Source: Hymenobacter sp. IS2118 (GTDB lineage Bacteria; Bacteroidota; Bacteroidia; Cytophagales; Hymenobacteraceae). From it: a stretch of 64,000 nt of DNA. Below the pieces are notes generated by a model. It had not been told where the DNA came from and made no database searches. It saw nothing but the letters and a program-made list of their open reading frames with translations. The stretch covers positions 1 to 64,000 of the forward strand of contig NZ_JNLX01000087.1 of NCBI RefSeq assembly GCF_000715495.1, written 5' to 3'. Shown piece after piece: positions 44,212-52,120 of this stretch; within the stretch, counting starts at the first letter, position 1; the number at the start of each line of letters is the position of its first letter. The position numbers and the translations under genes are program-made.

Positions 44212-45687
44212 ATGAATTTCACGATGCTTCTACCTACCCGAACCTTACTTGTTGCCAGCGGCTTGCTGCTGCTTGCGGCCGGGGGCTGCAAGGAAAAAGG
44301 CGAGGTCAAGCCCGGCCCCACTCCTCCCGTGGTAGTGTTGCCGCCGCCGCCGCTGGCCTCCTCCCAGATTGCGGCCTGGGTGACCAACGCCGACAAGTCG
44401 TCGCTCTTTGCCCGGCAGCGCGTGGTACTGAACTTCAACGCCGCCGCCAACTCCAACCCCATCATCGCCGTCGATACCACCCAGCGGTTCCAGACGATGG
44501 ACGGCTTTGGCTACACCCTCACGGGCGGCAGTACTCAGGTGCTGAGCCGCATGGGCGCCCCGGAGCGCGCGGCCCTGCTGCGCGAGCTGTTTGCCACCGA
44601 TAGTACGTGGCTGGGCGTGAGCTACCTGCGCGTGAGCATCGGCGCCTCCGACCTCAGCGAACGGGTATATACCTACAACGACCTGCCCGGCGGACAGACC
44701 GACGTGAACATGGTCCAGTTCAGCCTGGAACCCGAGCGCGAGCATTTTATTCCCGTGCTCAAGGAAATTCTGGCCCTGAGCCCCAACATCAAAATCATGG
44801 GCTCGCCCTGGACGGCTCCGTCCTGGATGAAGACCAATGGCAACCCCATTGGCGGCAGCCTGCGCCCCGAGTATTACGCGGCGTATGCCCGCTATTTTGT
44901 GAAATACGTGCAAGGCATGGCCGCCGAGGGCATTCCCATTGACGCCGTTACCCTACAAAACGAGCCGCTTTACGGTGGCAACGAACCCAGCATGCTCATG
45001 TCGGCGGCCGAACAGACCGACTTCATCAAGAACCACGTGGGCCCCGCCTTTGCGGCGGCGGGCCTGAAAACCAAAATCATTGCCTACGACCACAACGCCG
45101 ACCGGCCCGACTACCCCATCGCCGTACTCAGCGACGCGGCGGCCCGGCCCTATGTGGACGGCTCGGCCTTTCACCTCTACGGCGGCAGCATTAGCGCGCT
45201 GAGCCAGGTGCACAATGCCTTTCCCGACAAAAGCATCTACTTCACCGAGCAGTGGACCCAGGCACCGGGCTCTTTCGCCAGCGACCTGCGCTACCACGTC
45301 GATAACCTCATTATCGGGGCGCCGCGCAACTGGAGCCGCAACGTGCTGGAGTGGAACCTGGCCAACGACGCCAGCTACGGCCCGCATACCTCCGGCGGCT
45401 GCACCGAATGCCTCGGGGCGGTAACCATCGCGGGCAATGCCGTGACGCGCAACCCCGCCTACTACACCGTGGCCCACGCCAGCAAATTTGTGCGGCCCGG
45501 CAGCGTGCGCGTGGGCACCAACGTGCCCGGCAACCTGCAAAACGTGGCCTACGTGCGCCCCGATGGCCGCAAAGTGCTGATGGTGCTCAACAACGGCAGC
45601 GCCCTGCAAACCTTTAACATTCAGTTCAAGGGCAAGATGGCATCTACGGCGCTCTACGGCGGGGCCGTGGGCACCTACATCTGGTAG
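44212..45687 (+). CDS. GH30 family glycosidase, lipoprotein (enzyme 2 of 4)
   Basis: The 491-residue enzyme begins with a strong lipoprotein signal (LLVASGLLLLAAGGC). A proline-rich linker (VKPGPTPPVVVLPPPPL) that would hold it off the membrane follows. Then comes a GH30 domain with acid/base E251 (VTLQNEPLYG) and nucleophile E346 (YFTEQWTQ). It is plainly a paralogue of enzyme 1 (shared LTGGS, SIGASDL, AYDHNADRPDYPI, GGCTECLGAVT). In Bacteroidota such lipoproteins often face outward, so it probably works at the outer surface near SusCD. Confidence 0.92.
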   Translation: MNFTMLLPTRTLLVASGLLLLAAGGCKEKGEVKPGPTPPVVVLPPPPLASSQIAAWVTNADKSSLFARQRVVLNFNAAANSNPIIAVDTTQRFQTMDGFGYTLTGGSTQVLSRMGAPERAALLRELFATDSTWLGVSYLRVSIGASDLSERVYTYNDLPGGQTDVNMVQFSLEPEREHFIPVLKEILALSPNIKIMGSPWTAPSWMKTNGNPIGGSLRPEYYAAYARYFVKYVQGMAAEGIPIDAVTLQNEPLYGGNEPSMLMSAAEQTDFIKNHVGPAFAAAGLKTKIIAYDHNADRPDYPIAVLSDAAARPYVDGSAFHLYGGSISALSQVHNAFPDKSIYFTEQWTQAPGSFASDLRYHVDNLIIGAPRNWSRNVLEWNLANDASYGPHTSGGCTECLGAVTIAGNAVTRNPAYYTVAHASKFVRPGSVRVGTNVPGNLQNVAYVRPDGRKVLMVLNNGSALQTFNIQFKGKMASTALYGGAVGTYIW

Positions 45688-45871
45688 CCGAAACCACGGG
45701 AAGTGACCTGAGCGCCGGCCCTCCCGCTACCTGCTTTTGAGTTTCAACTTACTGTTTTCTTTTTCTCACAATGCCTTGATTCATTGTTGACTGGCCCGGC
45801 GTGCTCGAGAGTGTCTGGTTTGCCAACTGCTTTTTTCTTCTGAATTTTTTCACCCAAAATCCCCACAATTC

Positions 45872-48076
45872 ATGAAAAAGCTTTCCAGACCGCTGTATTC
45901 TCTGCTGGCCGCCGCCCTGGCCCTGCTGCCCCTGAGCGCCTCCCGGCCCGCCGCCCCGCTGGCCAACGAGCCGGTGAGCGTGTGGCTGACCACCGGCGAC
46001 CAGAGCAAGCTGCTCCAGCCGCAGGCCAACGTCAGCTTCAGCTCCTCGGCGCCGGGGGTGGGCACCACCATCACCGTGAACGAAGGCACGACCTACCAGA
46101 GCATGGACGGCTTCGGGGCGTCGATGACCGGCTCTTCGGCCTTCCTGCTGAACCGGCGCATGAACACCGGCCAGCGCGACGCCCTGCTCAACGACCTGTT
46201 TGGCAGCGGGGGCATCCGGCTGGGCTTTTTGCGCCACACCATGGGCGGCTCCGATTTTTCGGCGCAGGGAGATTTCACTTACAACGACCGGCCGCAGGGA
46301 CAGACCGACCCCAATCTGGTCAATTTCAGCATCGCCAACGACCTTGTTGATGTAGTGCCCATGCTGAAGGCGGCCTACGCCCGCAATCCCAGCCTGAAAA
46401 TCATGGGCTCGCCGTGGAGCGCCCCGGCTTGGATGAAGGAAACCTACAACCTGCGCGGCGGCGGCTGGCTGAGCACGGCCTGGTACCAGGCCTACGCCAA
46501 CTACTTCGTGAAATACGTGCAGGCCTACAACGGCCAGGGCCTGCCGGTGTACGCCGTGACGCTGCAAAACGAGCCGCTGTATGCCGCGCCCTACATGGCC
46601 ATGCGCATGGACGCCGGCAACCAGGCCGCGTTCCTGAAAAATAACATCGGGCCGGCCTTCCAGGCGGCCAAAATCACGACCAAGCTCATTGTGTACGACC
46701 ACAACTGGGACCGGCCCGACTACCCTAACGAGATTTTTGCCGACGCGGCGGCGGCGCAGTACGCGGCTGGGTCGGCCTTCCACGGCTACTCCCCAACTGC
46801 GGGCATCGCCAACCAAACCGCGGTGCATAATGCTTACCCCGGCAAGGACATCTGGTTTACGGAGGTGTCGGGCTCGGCCGGGGGCAACTTTGCCGGCGAC
46901 CTGAAATGGCACGCCTCAAACATCCTCATCGGCAACACCCGCAACTGGGCTAAATCCGTGCTGGAGTGGAACCTGGCCCTGGACCAGAACAACGGCCCTA
47001 CCAACGGCGGCTGCACCACCTGCCGCGGCGTCGTCACCATCAACAACGGCACCGGGGCCGTAACCAAAAACGTGGAATACTACGTGTTGGGCCACGCCAG
47101 CAAGTTTGTGGATGCCGGCGCGCTGCGCATTGCTTCCACCTCCAACGCCGGCGGCATCGAAACCGTGGCTTTCCGGAATCCCAACGGCAGCAAAGTCCTC
47201 ATTGCGCTCAATAACGGCAGCTCGGCCAGCACTTTCAAGGTGCAGTGGAACGGCCAGTCCTTCAACTACACCCTGCCGGCCGGCGCCCTGGCCACTTATA
47301 GGTGGAGTACCGGCGGCAGCACGCCACCCGCCGGCGTGAGCAACATTCCGCTGGGTCGCGTCTTTGAAATCAGCGCCAAGCACAGCGGCAAAGCTATGGA
47401 AGTAGCGGCTTCGTCGACGGCCAACGGCGGCCGCGTGCAGCAGTGGGGCTGGGTGAGTGCCGCCAACCAGAAGTGGAAGACGGTGGACATGGGCGGCGGC
47501 TACGTGCGCCTGGTGAACGTGAACAGCAACAAGTCGTTGGACATTGCCGGGCCCTCCACGGCCAACGGCGCCCTGGTGCACCAGTGGGACTGGAGCAACA
47601 ACGACAGCCAGGCGTGGCTGGTGCAGCAGCAATCCGACGGCACCTACCGCATCCAGAGCAAGTACAGCGGCAAGGTGCTCGATGTACCCAGCGCCGCCCT
47701 GGCCGACGGCGCTGCCGTGCAGCAGTGGGACTGGTCCGGGACCGATAACCAGCGCTGGTGGTTCAGCGACCAGGGCGCGGCCCGCACGGCCCTGGCCACC
47801 GTGCCGGCCGGCAGTTCCGCCGATGCCCGCCTGCAGGTGTACCCCACCGTGGCCAACCAAGAAGTGCGGCTCGACTACAACGCTGCGGCCGCGCAGTCGC
47901 TCAGCCTGAGCGTGCGCGACCTGACCGGCCGGGTGCTGAGCAGCCAGCTCCGCCCCGTAACGGCCGGCAACAACCATTTCACGCTACCCGTCGGCACCCT
48001 GGCCGCCGGCATCTACCTGCTGCGCGTGGGCACCACCGAAGGCACTCTGGTGCGCCGCGTCGTGGTGGCGCACTAG
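45872..48076 (+). CDS. GH30 glycosidase with ricin-type lectin and T9SS signal (enzyme 3 of 4)
   Basis: The 734-residue protein has a signal peptide (MKKLSRPLYSLLAAALALLPLSA in part, cleavage near SAS). The GH30 domain follows (about 30-480; acid/base E234 in LQNEPLYA, nucleophile E331 in WFTEVSGS). A ricin-type beta trefoil comes next (about 490-630; NQKWKT, SQAWLV, NQRWWF), and then a T9SS sorting domain (VYPTVANQEVRLDY ... GIYLLRVGTTEGTLVRRVVV). It is more distant from enzymes 1 and 2 than they are from each other. The lectin closely matches that of the GH5 enzyme at 32088. It should be released or anchored outside the cell and attack the intact polymer. Confidence 0.93.
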   Translation: MKKLSRPLYSLLAAALALLPLSASRPAAPLANEPVSVWLTTGDQSKLLQPQANVSFSSSAPGVGTTITVNEGTTYQSMDGFGASMTGSSAFLLNRRMNTGQRDALLNDLFGSGGIRLGFLRHTMGGSDFSAQGDFTYNDRPQGQTDPNLVNFSIANDLVDVVPMLKAAYARNPSLKIMGSPWSAPAWMKETYNLRGGGWLSTAWYQAYANYFVKYVQAYNGQGLPVYAVTLQNEPLYAAPYMAMRMDAGNQAAFLKNNIGPAFQAAKITTKLIVYDHNWDRPDYPNEIFADAAAAQYAAGSAFHGYSPTAGIANQTAVHNAYPGKDIWFTEVSGSAGGNFAGDLKWHASNILIGNTRNWAKSVLEWNLALDQNNGPTNGGCTTCRGVVTINNGTGAVTKNVEYYVLGHASKFVDAGALRIASTSNAGGIETVAFRNPNGSKVLIALNNGSSASTFKVQWNGQSFNYTLPAGALATYRWSTGGSTPPAGVSNIPLGRVFEISAKHSGKAMEVAASSTANGGRVQQWGWVSAANQKWKTVDMGGGYVRLVNVNSNKSLDIAGPSTANGALVHQWDWSNNDSQAWLVQQQSDGTYRIQSKYSGKVLDVPSAALADGAAVQQWDWSGTDNQRWWFSDQGAARTALATVPAGSSADARLQVYPTVANQEVRLDYNAAAAQSLSLSVRDLTGRVLSSQLRPVTAGNNHFTLPVGTLAAGIYLLRVGTTEGTLVRRVVVAH

Positions 48077-48285
48077 CGCGGGGGCGGCCGGGCCGGGCGG
48101 GTTCGGCAGCCACTTTTTTTCACTTGTTTTTTAAGCAAGCGGCGGCTGGGTTGGCAAAGGGCCATTGGGGCACCTGCCGGCCCAGCCGCCGCCTTGCAAC
48201 GTGTGTTGTACGTGTATCAGCAACCGCTATAAATCATTTCGCAGCCTCTAAAGCCATTTTCCACCTGAATACCTAACGACGCGGC
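48077..48285. other. Gap between GH30 enzymes 3 and 4, with hairpin
   Basis: GCAAGCGGCGGCTGGG (48135-48150) pairs with CCCAGCCGCCG-CTTGC at 48181-48197 with one bulge, around about 30 bases. It lies downstream of enzyme 3 and may end its transcript. No ORF with support is present. Confidence 0.5.
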
Positions 48286-48298
48286 CGGCTACATTTGC
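48286..48298 (+). promoter_or_regulatory. Candidate -7 element of GH30 gene 4 (CGGCTACATTTGC)
   Basis: TACATTTG (48290-48297) is an exact TAnnTTTG match, and the 13-base string is identical to the one before the GH5 gene. The start would be about 90 bases before the ATG. Confidence 0.45.
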
Positions 48299-48396
48299 TT
48301 AGGCTCAAAGCTTGCGCACGCAGCTTTTTTTTGACGCCGCACCCTTCGCCCGTCCCCCACACTAGTCAGCTTTTACGCTGCACCAATTTTTCCGAT

Positions 48397-49878
48397 ATGT
48401 CCTCCAAAATCCCATCCGTCCTCCTGCTTTCCGTGCTTGGCTTCGGGGCCAATGCGCAGCAGCCGAAGTCGAAACCCGCTACCGCCCGTCCCGCTACGGC
48501 TGCCTACTCGGTGGCGGGCAAAACGGCCCAGGTGTACGCCACCGTGGCCGGCACCAGCCAGCGCCTAGCAGCTGGCGAAAAGCTGGCCTTCACGCCCGCC
48601 GGCCAGCCGCTTGAAACCCAGGTCTGCGTTTTTGTCGACCCCAACCACTCGTTTCAAACCATGCTTGGCATTGGCGGGGCGCTGACGGATGCCTCGGCCG
48701 AAACCTTTGCCAAGCTGCCCAAGGTCCAGCAGCAGGAGTTGCTGCAAGCCTACTATAGCCCCACGGCCGGCATCGGCTACACCCTGGCCCGCACCAGCAT
48801 CCACAGCTCGGACTTTGCCAGCGGCAGCTACACCTACGTGGCCGACAACGACAAGACGCTGAAAACCTTCAGTGTGAAGCACGACGAGCAGTTTCGCATT
48901 CCCTTCATCAAGCAGGCGCAGGCGGCGGCCGGCGGCAAGCTCACCATGTACGTAACACCCTGGAGCCCGCCGGCCTGGATGAAGGACTCGGGCTCGATGC
49001 TGAAGGGCGGCAAGCTGCTGCCCGCCTACCGTCAGGCCTGGGCCGACTATTACGTAAAGTTCATCCAGACCTACGAGAAGCTGGGTATTCCTATTTGGGG
49101 CCTGAGCGTGCAGAACGAGCCCATGGCCACCCAGAGCTGGGAATCCTGCATCTATACCGGCGAGGAGGAACGGGACTTCATCAAAGGCTACCTCGGGCCC
49201 ACGCTGGACAAGGCCGGGCTGGGCAGCAAAAAGCTCATTGCCTGGGACCACAACCGCGACCTGCTGACCCAGCGGGCCGCCGCCGTACTCGACGACCCCG
49301 AGGCGGCCAAATACGTGTGGGGCATCGGCTACCACTGGTACGAGACGTGGACCGGCAGCGCCATGCTCTTCGACAACGTGCGCCGCGTGCACGAAACTTA
49401 CCCCGACAAAAACCTGCTCTTCACCGAAGGCTGCCTCGAAAAATTCGAGTTTGCCAAGGTAGACCGCTGGGACCTGGGCGAGAAGTACGGCATGTCGATG
49501 ATTGGCGACTTCAACGCCGGCACCGTGGGCTGGACCGACTGGAACGTGCTGCTGGATGAAACCGGCGGCCCCAACCACGTGGGCAACTTCTGCTACGCCC
49601 CCATCATCGGCGACACCCGCACCGGCAAGCTCATCTACACCAACGCCTACTACTACATCGGCCACTTTTCCAAGTTCATCCGCCCCGGCGCCAAGCGCAT
49701 CGGCGCCGCCGCCAACCGCGACGTGCTGCAAACCACCGCCTTCCGCAACCCCGACGGCAGCCTAGCTGTAGTGGTGATGAACCAGACCGACAAGCCCCTG
49801 GATTTCCAGCTCCGCCTCGCCGGCCAGGCTGCCAAGACCACCGCCGCTGCCCACTCCATTATGACGTTCGTACTCTAG
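48397..49878 (+). CDS. GH30 family glycosidase, Sec-exported (enzyme 4 of 4)
   Basis: The start is at the ATG at 48397 (MSSKIPSVLLLSVLGFGANAQ in part). That gives an ordinary signal peptide without lipobox or sorting domain, hence probably periplasmic; the protein is 493 residues. The GH30 domain has acid/base E241 (LSVQNEPMATQSW) and nucleophile E344 (LLFTEGCLEKF). It carries the words GIGGALTDASAETF and WNVLLDETGGPNH, which are typical of the glucosylceramidase-like branch and differ from enzymes 1-3. It probably trims oligosaccharides imported by SusCD. Confidence 0.92.
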   Translation: MSSKIPSVLLLSVLGFGANAQQPKSKPATARPATAAYSVAGKTAQVYATVAGTSQRLAAGEKLAFTPAGQPLETQVCVFVDPNHSFQTMLGIGGALTDASAETFAKLPKVQQQELLQAYYSPTAGIGYTLARTSIHSSDFASGSYTYVADNDKTLKTFSVKHDEQFRIPFIKQAQAAAGGKLTMYVTPWSPPAWMKDSGSMLKGGKLLPAYRQAWADYYVKFIQTYEKLGIPIWGLSVQNEPMATQSWESCIYTGEEERDFIKGYLGPTLDKAGLGSKKLIAWDHNRDLLTQRAAAVLDDPEAAKYVWGIGYHWYETWTGSAMLFDNVRRVHETYPDKNLLFTEGCLEKFEFAKVDRWDLGEKYGMSMIGDFNAGTVGWTDWNVLLDETGGPNHVGNFCYAPIIGDTRTGKLIYTNAYYYIGHFSKFIRPGAKRIGAAANRDVLQTTAFRNPDGSLAVVVMNQTDKPLDFQLRLAGQAAKTTAAAHSIMTFVL

Positions 49879-49920
49879 GCAGCAGCACGTCAGCAAACAG
49901 CTTCAATAGTAAAACAGCTG

Positions 49921-50175
49921 TTCATGCTGAGCTTGTCGAAGCATCTCTACCGCGCAGCTAATCAATTTTAGTATCTGACGTTACGCATCAACAGGCTGGC
50001 GCGCGTCTCTGACGCGCTGCCTACTGGCTTCGAGCCGCTGGCTCGTACGTGCAATGGCGTTACGGACGACCTTCCGATTCGAGCCAGAGGCTCGGAACCA
50101 ATCTGCAGCGCGTCAGCCTCTCTGCGTAACAGCAGTTAGTATTGCGGTAGTGATGCTTCGACAAGCTCAGCATGA
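49921..50175. mobile_element. MITE-like element with 30-bp terminal inverted repeats
   Basis: The left end 49921-49951 (CATGCTGAGCTTGTCGAAGC core) and right end 50146-50175 (GCTTCGACAAGCTCAGCATG core) are inverted at about 28 of 30 positions. Inside are smaller inverted pairs, CTGACGCGCTGC/GCAGCGCGTCAG, and two CGAGCC..GGCTCG hairpins. No ORF fills it. It covers most of the 393-base gap after GH30 enzyme 4. Confidence 0.7.
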
Positions 50176-50271
50176 CCCTTTTTTAAATCAAATTGATTAG
50201 CAGCAGCCACTTAGCATCGCTCGGTTTTTTTGAAAACGATGTTCTGTTGAGTGCAGCAAACCCTTTTGCTT

Positions 50272-51060
50272 ATGTCCAGAACGCCCACGATACTGCTACG
50301 CCGGGCCGCCGCCCTGGCAACCGTCCTGCTCCTCAGCACAGCTGCCCATGCCCAGCAGCCAGCCGACCCGGCTGCCACCCAAAAAGCGGCCGACGACGCC
50401 TACCACCAGCGCCAGGAATACCTGCTGCACAACGACTGGCCCAACCTGCAGAAGTATGCCGCCGCCAACCAGCGCCTACCCGCCCCGGTGCCCGGCCGGC
50501 CCCGCGTGGTCATCATCGGCAACTCCATTACTGAGGGCTGGGTGAAGGAGGATTCGGCCTTTTTCCGGGGCAAAGCCTACGAGTACGTGGGCCGGGGCAT
50601 CGGCGGGCAGGGCACCGGGCAAACCGTGCTGCGCTTCCGGGCCGACGTAATTGACCTGCACCCGGCCGTGGTTGTCATTTTGGTGGGCACCAACGACGTG
50701 GCCGAAAACAACGGTCCCTACAACCCGCAAAATACCCTCAACAACATCATGACCATGTGCGAGCTGGCCCGCGCCCACGGCATCCGGGTGGTGCTGGGCG
50801 CGGTGGCTCCCAGCCTCGATTTCTGGTGGCACAAAGGCCTGAATCCGGCTCCCAAAATCCTGGCTCTCAACGAGCGCCTCAAAGCCTACGCAACTCAGCA
50901 GCGCTTCGGGTACTACGACATGCACACTGCCCTGAAAGACGAGCAGAATGGCCTGCGCAAAGCCTACGGCGAAGACGGCGTGCACCCCAACCTGGCCGGC
51001 TACCGCGTCATGGAGCCGCTGCTGAATCAGGCCGTCGCCGCCGCGCTGAAGCAAAAATAG
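50272..51060 (+). CDS. Secreted SGNH/GDSL-family esterase
   Basis: The ATG at 50272 gives 262 residues with a signal peptide (basic start, LLRRAAALATVLLLSTAAHA in part). The SGNH blocks are visible: block I IIGNSITEGW (Ser nucleophile), block II G in GIGGQGT, block III VGTNDVAENN (Asn), and block V EDGVHPNLAGY (Asp and His). Such enzymes remove acetyl or other ester groups from glycans. At the end of a GH30/GH5 glycan locus, a deacetylase role on the same polymer is plausible but not shown. It lies downstream of the MITE-like element. Confidence 0.88.
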   Translation: MSRTPTILLRRAAALATVLLLSTAAHAQQPADPAATQKAADDAYHQRQEYLLHNDWPNLQKYAAANQRLPAPVPGRPRVVIIGNSITEGWVKEDSAFFRGKAYEYVGRGIGGQGTGQTVLRFRADVIDLHPAVVVILVGTNDVAENNGPYNPQNTLNNIMTMCELARAHGIRVVLGAVAPSLDFWWHKGLNPAPKILALNERLKAYATQQRFGYYDMHTALKDEQNGLRKAYGEDGVHPNLAGYRVMEPLLNQAVAAALKQK

Positions 51061-51070
51061 ACGCCGACCT

Positions 51071-51206
51071 AGAGCGGTTTCCGCCGCCATGAACATAATT
51101 AAAAATGAAGAATTAAAAATTAAAAGCTTGACTGTCAGATTTTTAATTTTTAATTCTTCATTTTTAATTCCCTTAAAAACTGTTCACTAACCTGGAAACC
51201 GCTCTA
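51071..51206. repeat. AT-rich inverted repeat, copy 3, with outer GAGCGGTTTCC arms
   Basis: The inner AT-rich arms (51097-51126 and 51139-51169) belong to the same family as the two isc copies. An exact outer pair, AGAGCGGTTTCC (51071-51082) and GGAAACCGCTCT (51195-51206), extends the stem. It stands between the convergent esterase and sce7726 genes. Confidence 0.8.
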
Positions 51207-51222
51207 ATCAGCATTTCGGGCC

Positions 51223-51897
51223 TCAGATTTTACGCCGGGTAGCGGCACCGGCCGCTGGCGCGGCCGGCTTTTTCGCCTTGGCTTTTACTTTGGGCTTCGC
51301 CTTGGGACGGGCTTTTTTTCGCCGAGTCGGCAGGCGGGCGCGCTCGGCTTTGCGCTCGGCCCGCCGCAGCAGGCGCTCGGGCAGGCGGGCCATGAGGCGG
51401 TCGCGTACGAACTGCGCCAGGCCCGAAAGTGGCACCAGCTGCGTGGTGCGCAGGAACTGGCCTACTTCCCGCAGCCGCAGCGTGCTCACGCCCCGCAGGC
51501 CCAGCGCCAGCAGGTACTGCTTCACTTCTTCCAGCAGCAGCAGCCGGGCCAGGGGCGCCCGCTCCACGGTGGCGTTGTAGGCAGCGGCACGGTGCGGGCG
51601 CAGGCCGTCGGGCGCAGCTACCAGCACACCTACCCAGGCGGGCAGCAGTGGCAGCAGCTTGGGCAGGTGTTTTTCGGTTACCACAAAGGTGACGAAATCG
51701 TAGACTTCGCCGTAGCAGCGCAGCTGGTTGGCCACCCGCTGCAGGGTGTCGCCGTCGCCCTTCACCTCGTAGCCGTGCATGAAAGCGGGCGTAATATGTA
51801 CCACATCGGCGCGGGTGCTGCCAGTGGGCAGCTCGTCGATGCGCACGCCGCCGAGCAGCAGCGGGTAGAGCAGGGCACGGATTTCCGGGTCGTTCAT
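51223..51897 (-). CDS. sce7726-family nuclease-fold protein with basic Lys/Ala-rich tail
   Basis: The start at the ATG at 51897 (MNDPEIRALLYPLLLGG) fits the family; the longer frame runs into non-conserved sequence. The 224 residues show the sce7726 pattern: IRALL start, RADVVHI with an Asp, then GYEVKGDGDTLQRVANQL with an E-x-K pair, and YDFVTFVVTEKHL. The D...ExK spacing is that of PD-(D/E)XK nuclease folds, so nuclease activity is plausible. The last 45 residues (RRKKARPKAKPKVKAKAKKP and following) are a histone-H1-like basic tail, likely to bind nucleic acid. It is monocistronic. In other genomes family members are often near mobile elements, but none is obvious here. Confidence 0.75.
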   Translation of the reverse strand: MNDPEIRALLYPLLLGGVRIDELPTGSTRADVVHITPAFMHGYEVKGDGDTLQRVANQLRCYGEVYDFVTFVVTEKHLPKLLPLLPAWVGVLVAAPDGLRPHRAAAYNATVERAPLARLLLLEEVKQYLLALGLRGVSTLRLREVGQFLRTTQLVPLSGLAQFVRDRLMARLPERLLRRAERKAERARLPTRRKKARPKAKPKVKAKAKKPAAPAAGAATRRKI

Positions 51898-52120
51898 GGC
51901 AACCTCAAAAGTAAGCCGGGCCAAGTATTGGCGCGGTTGAAAGTGCGTTCGGGCGTGGCGCGGGCAGGGGAATTTTACGGCGTGTCCTGTACCTTGCCGG
52001 CCCCTGCGGGCACCCGCATTTTTCACGCTTTAGCGGCTGGCGGGGCGGCAGTTCTACTCCGGCAGCCAGAATCCAGCTTCTGATTTCCAAGGCTCGGCTA
52101 CTTCCCTCTTCCCTTTCTTC

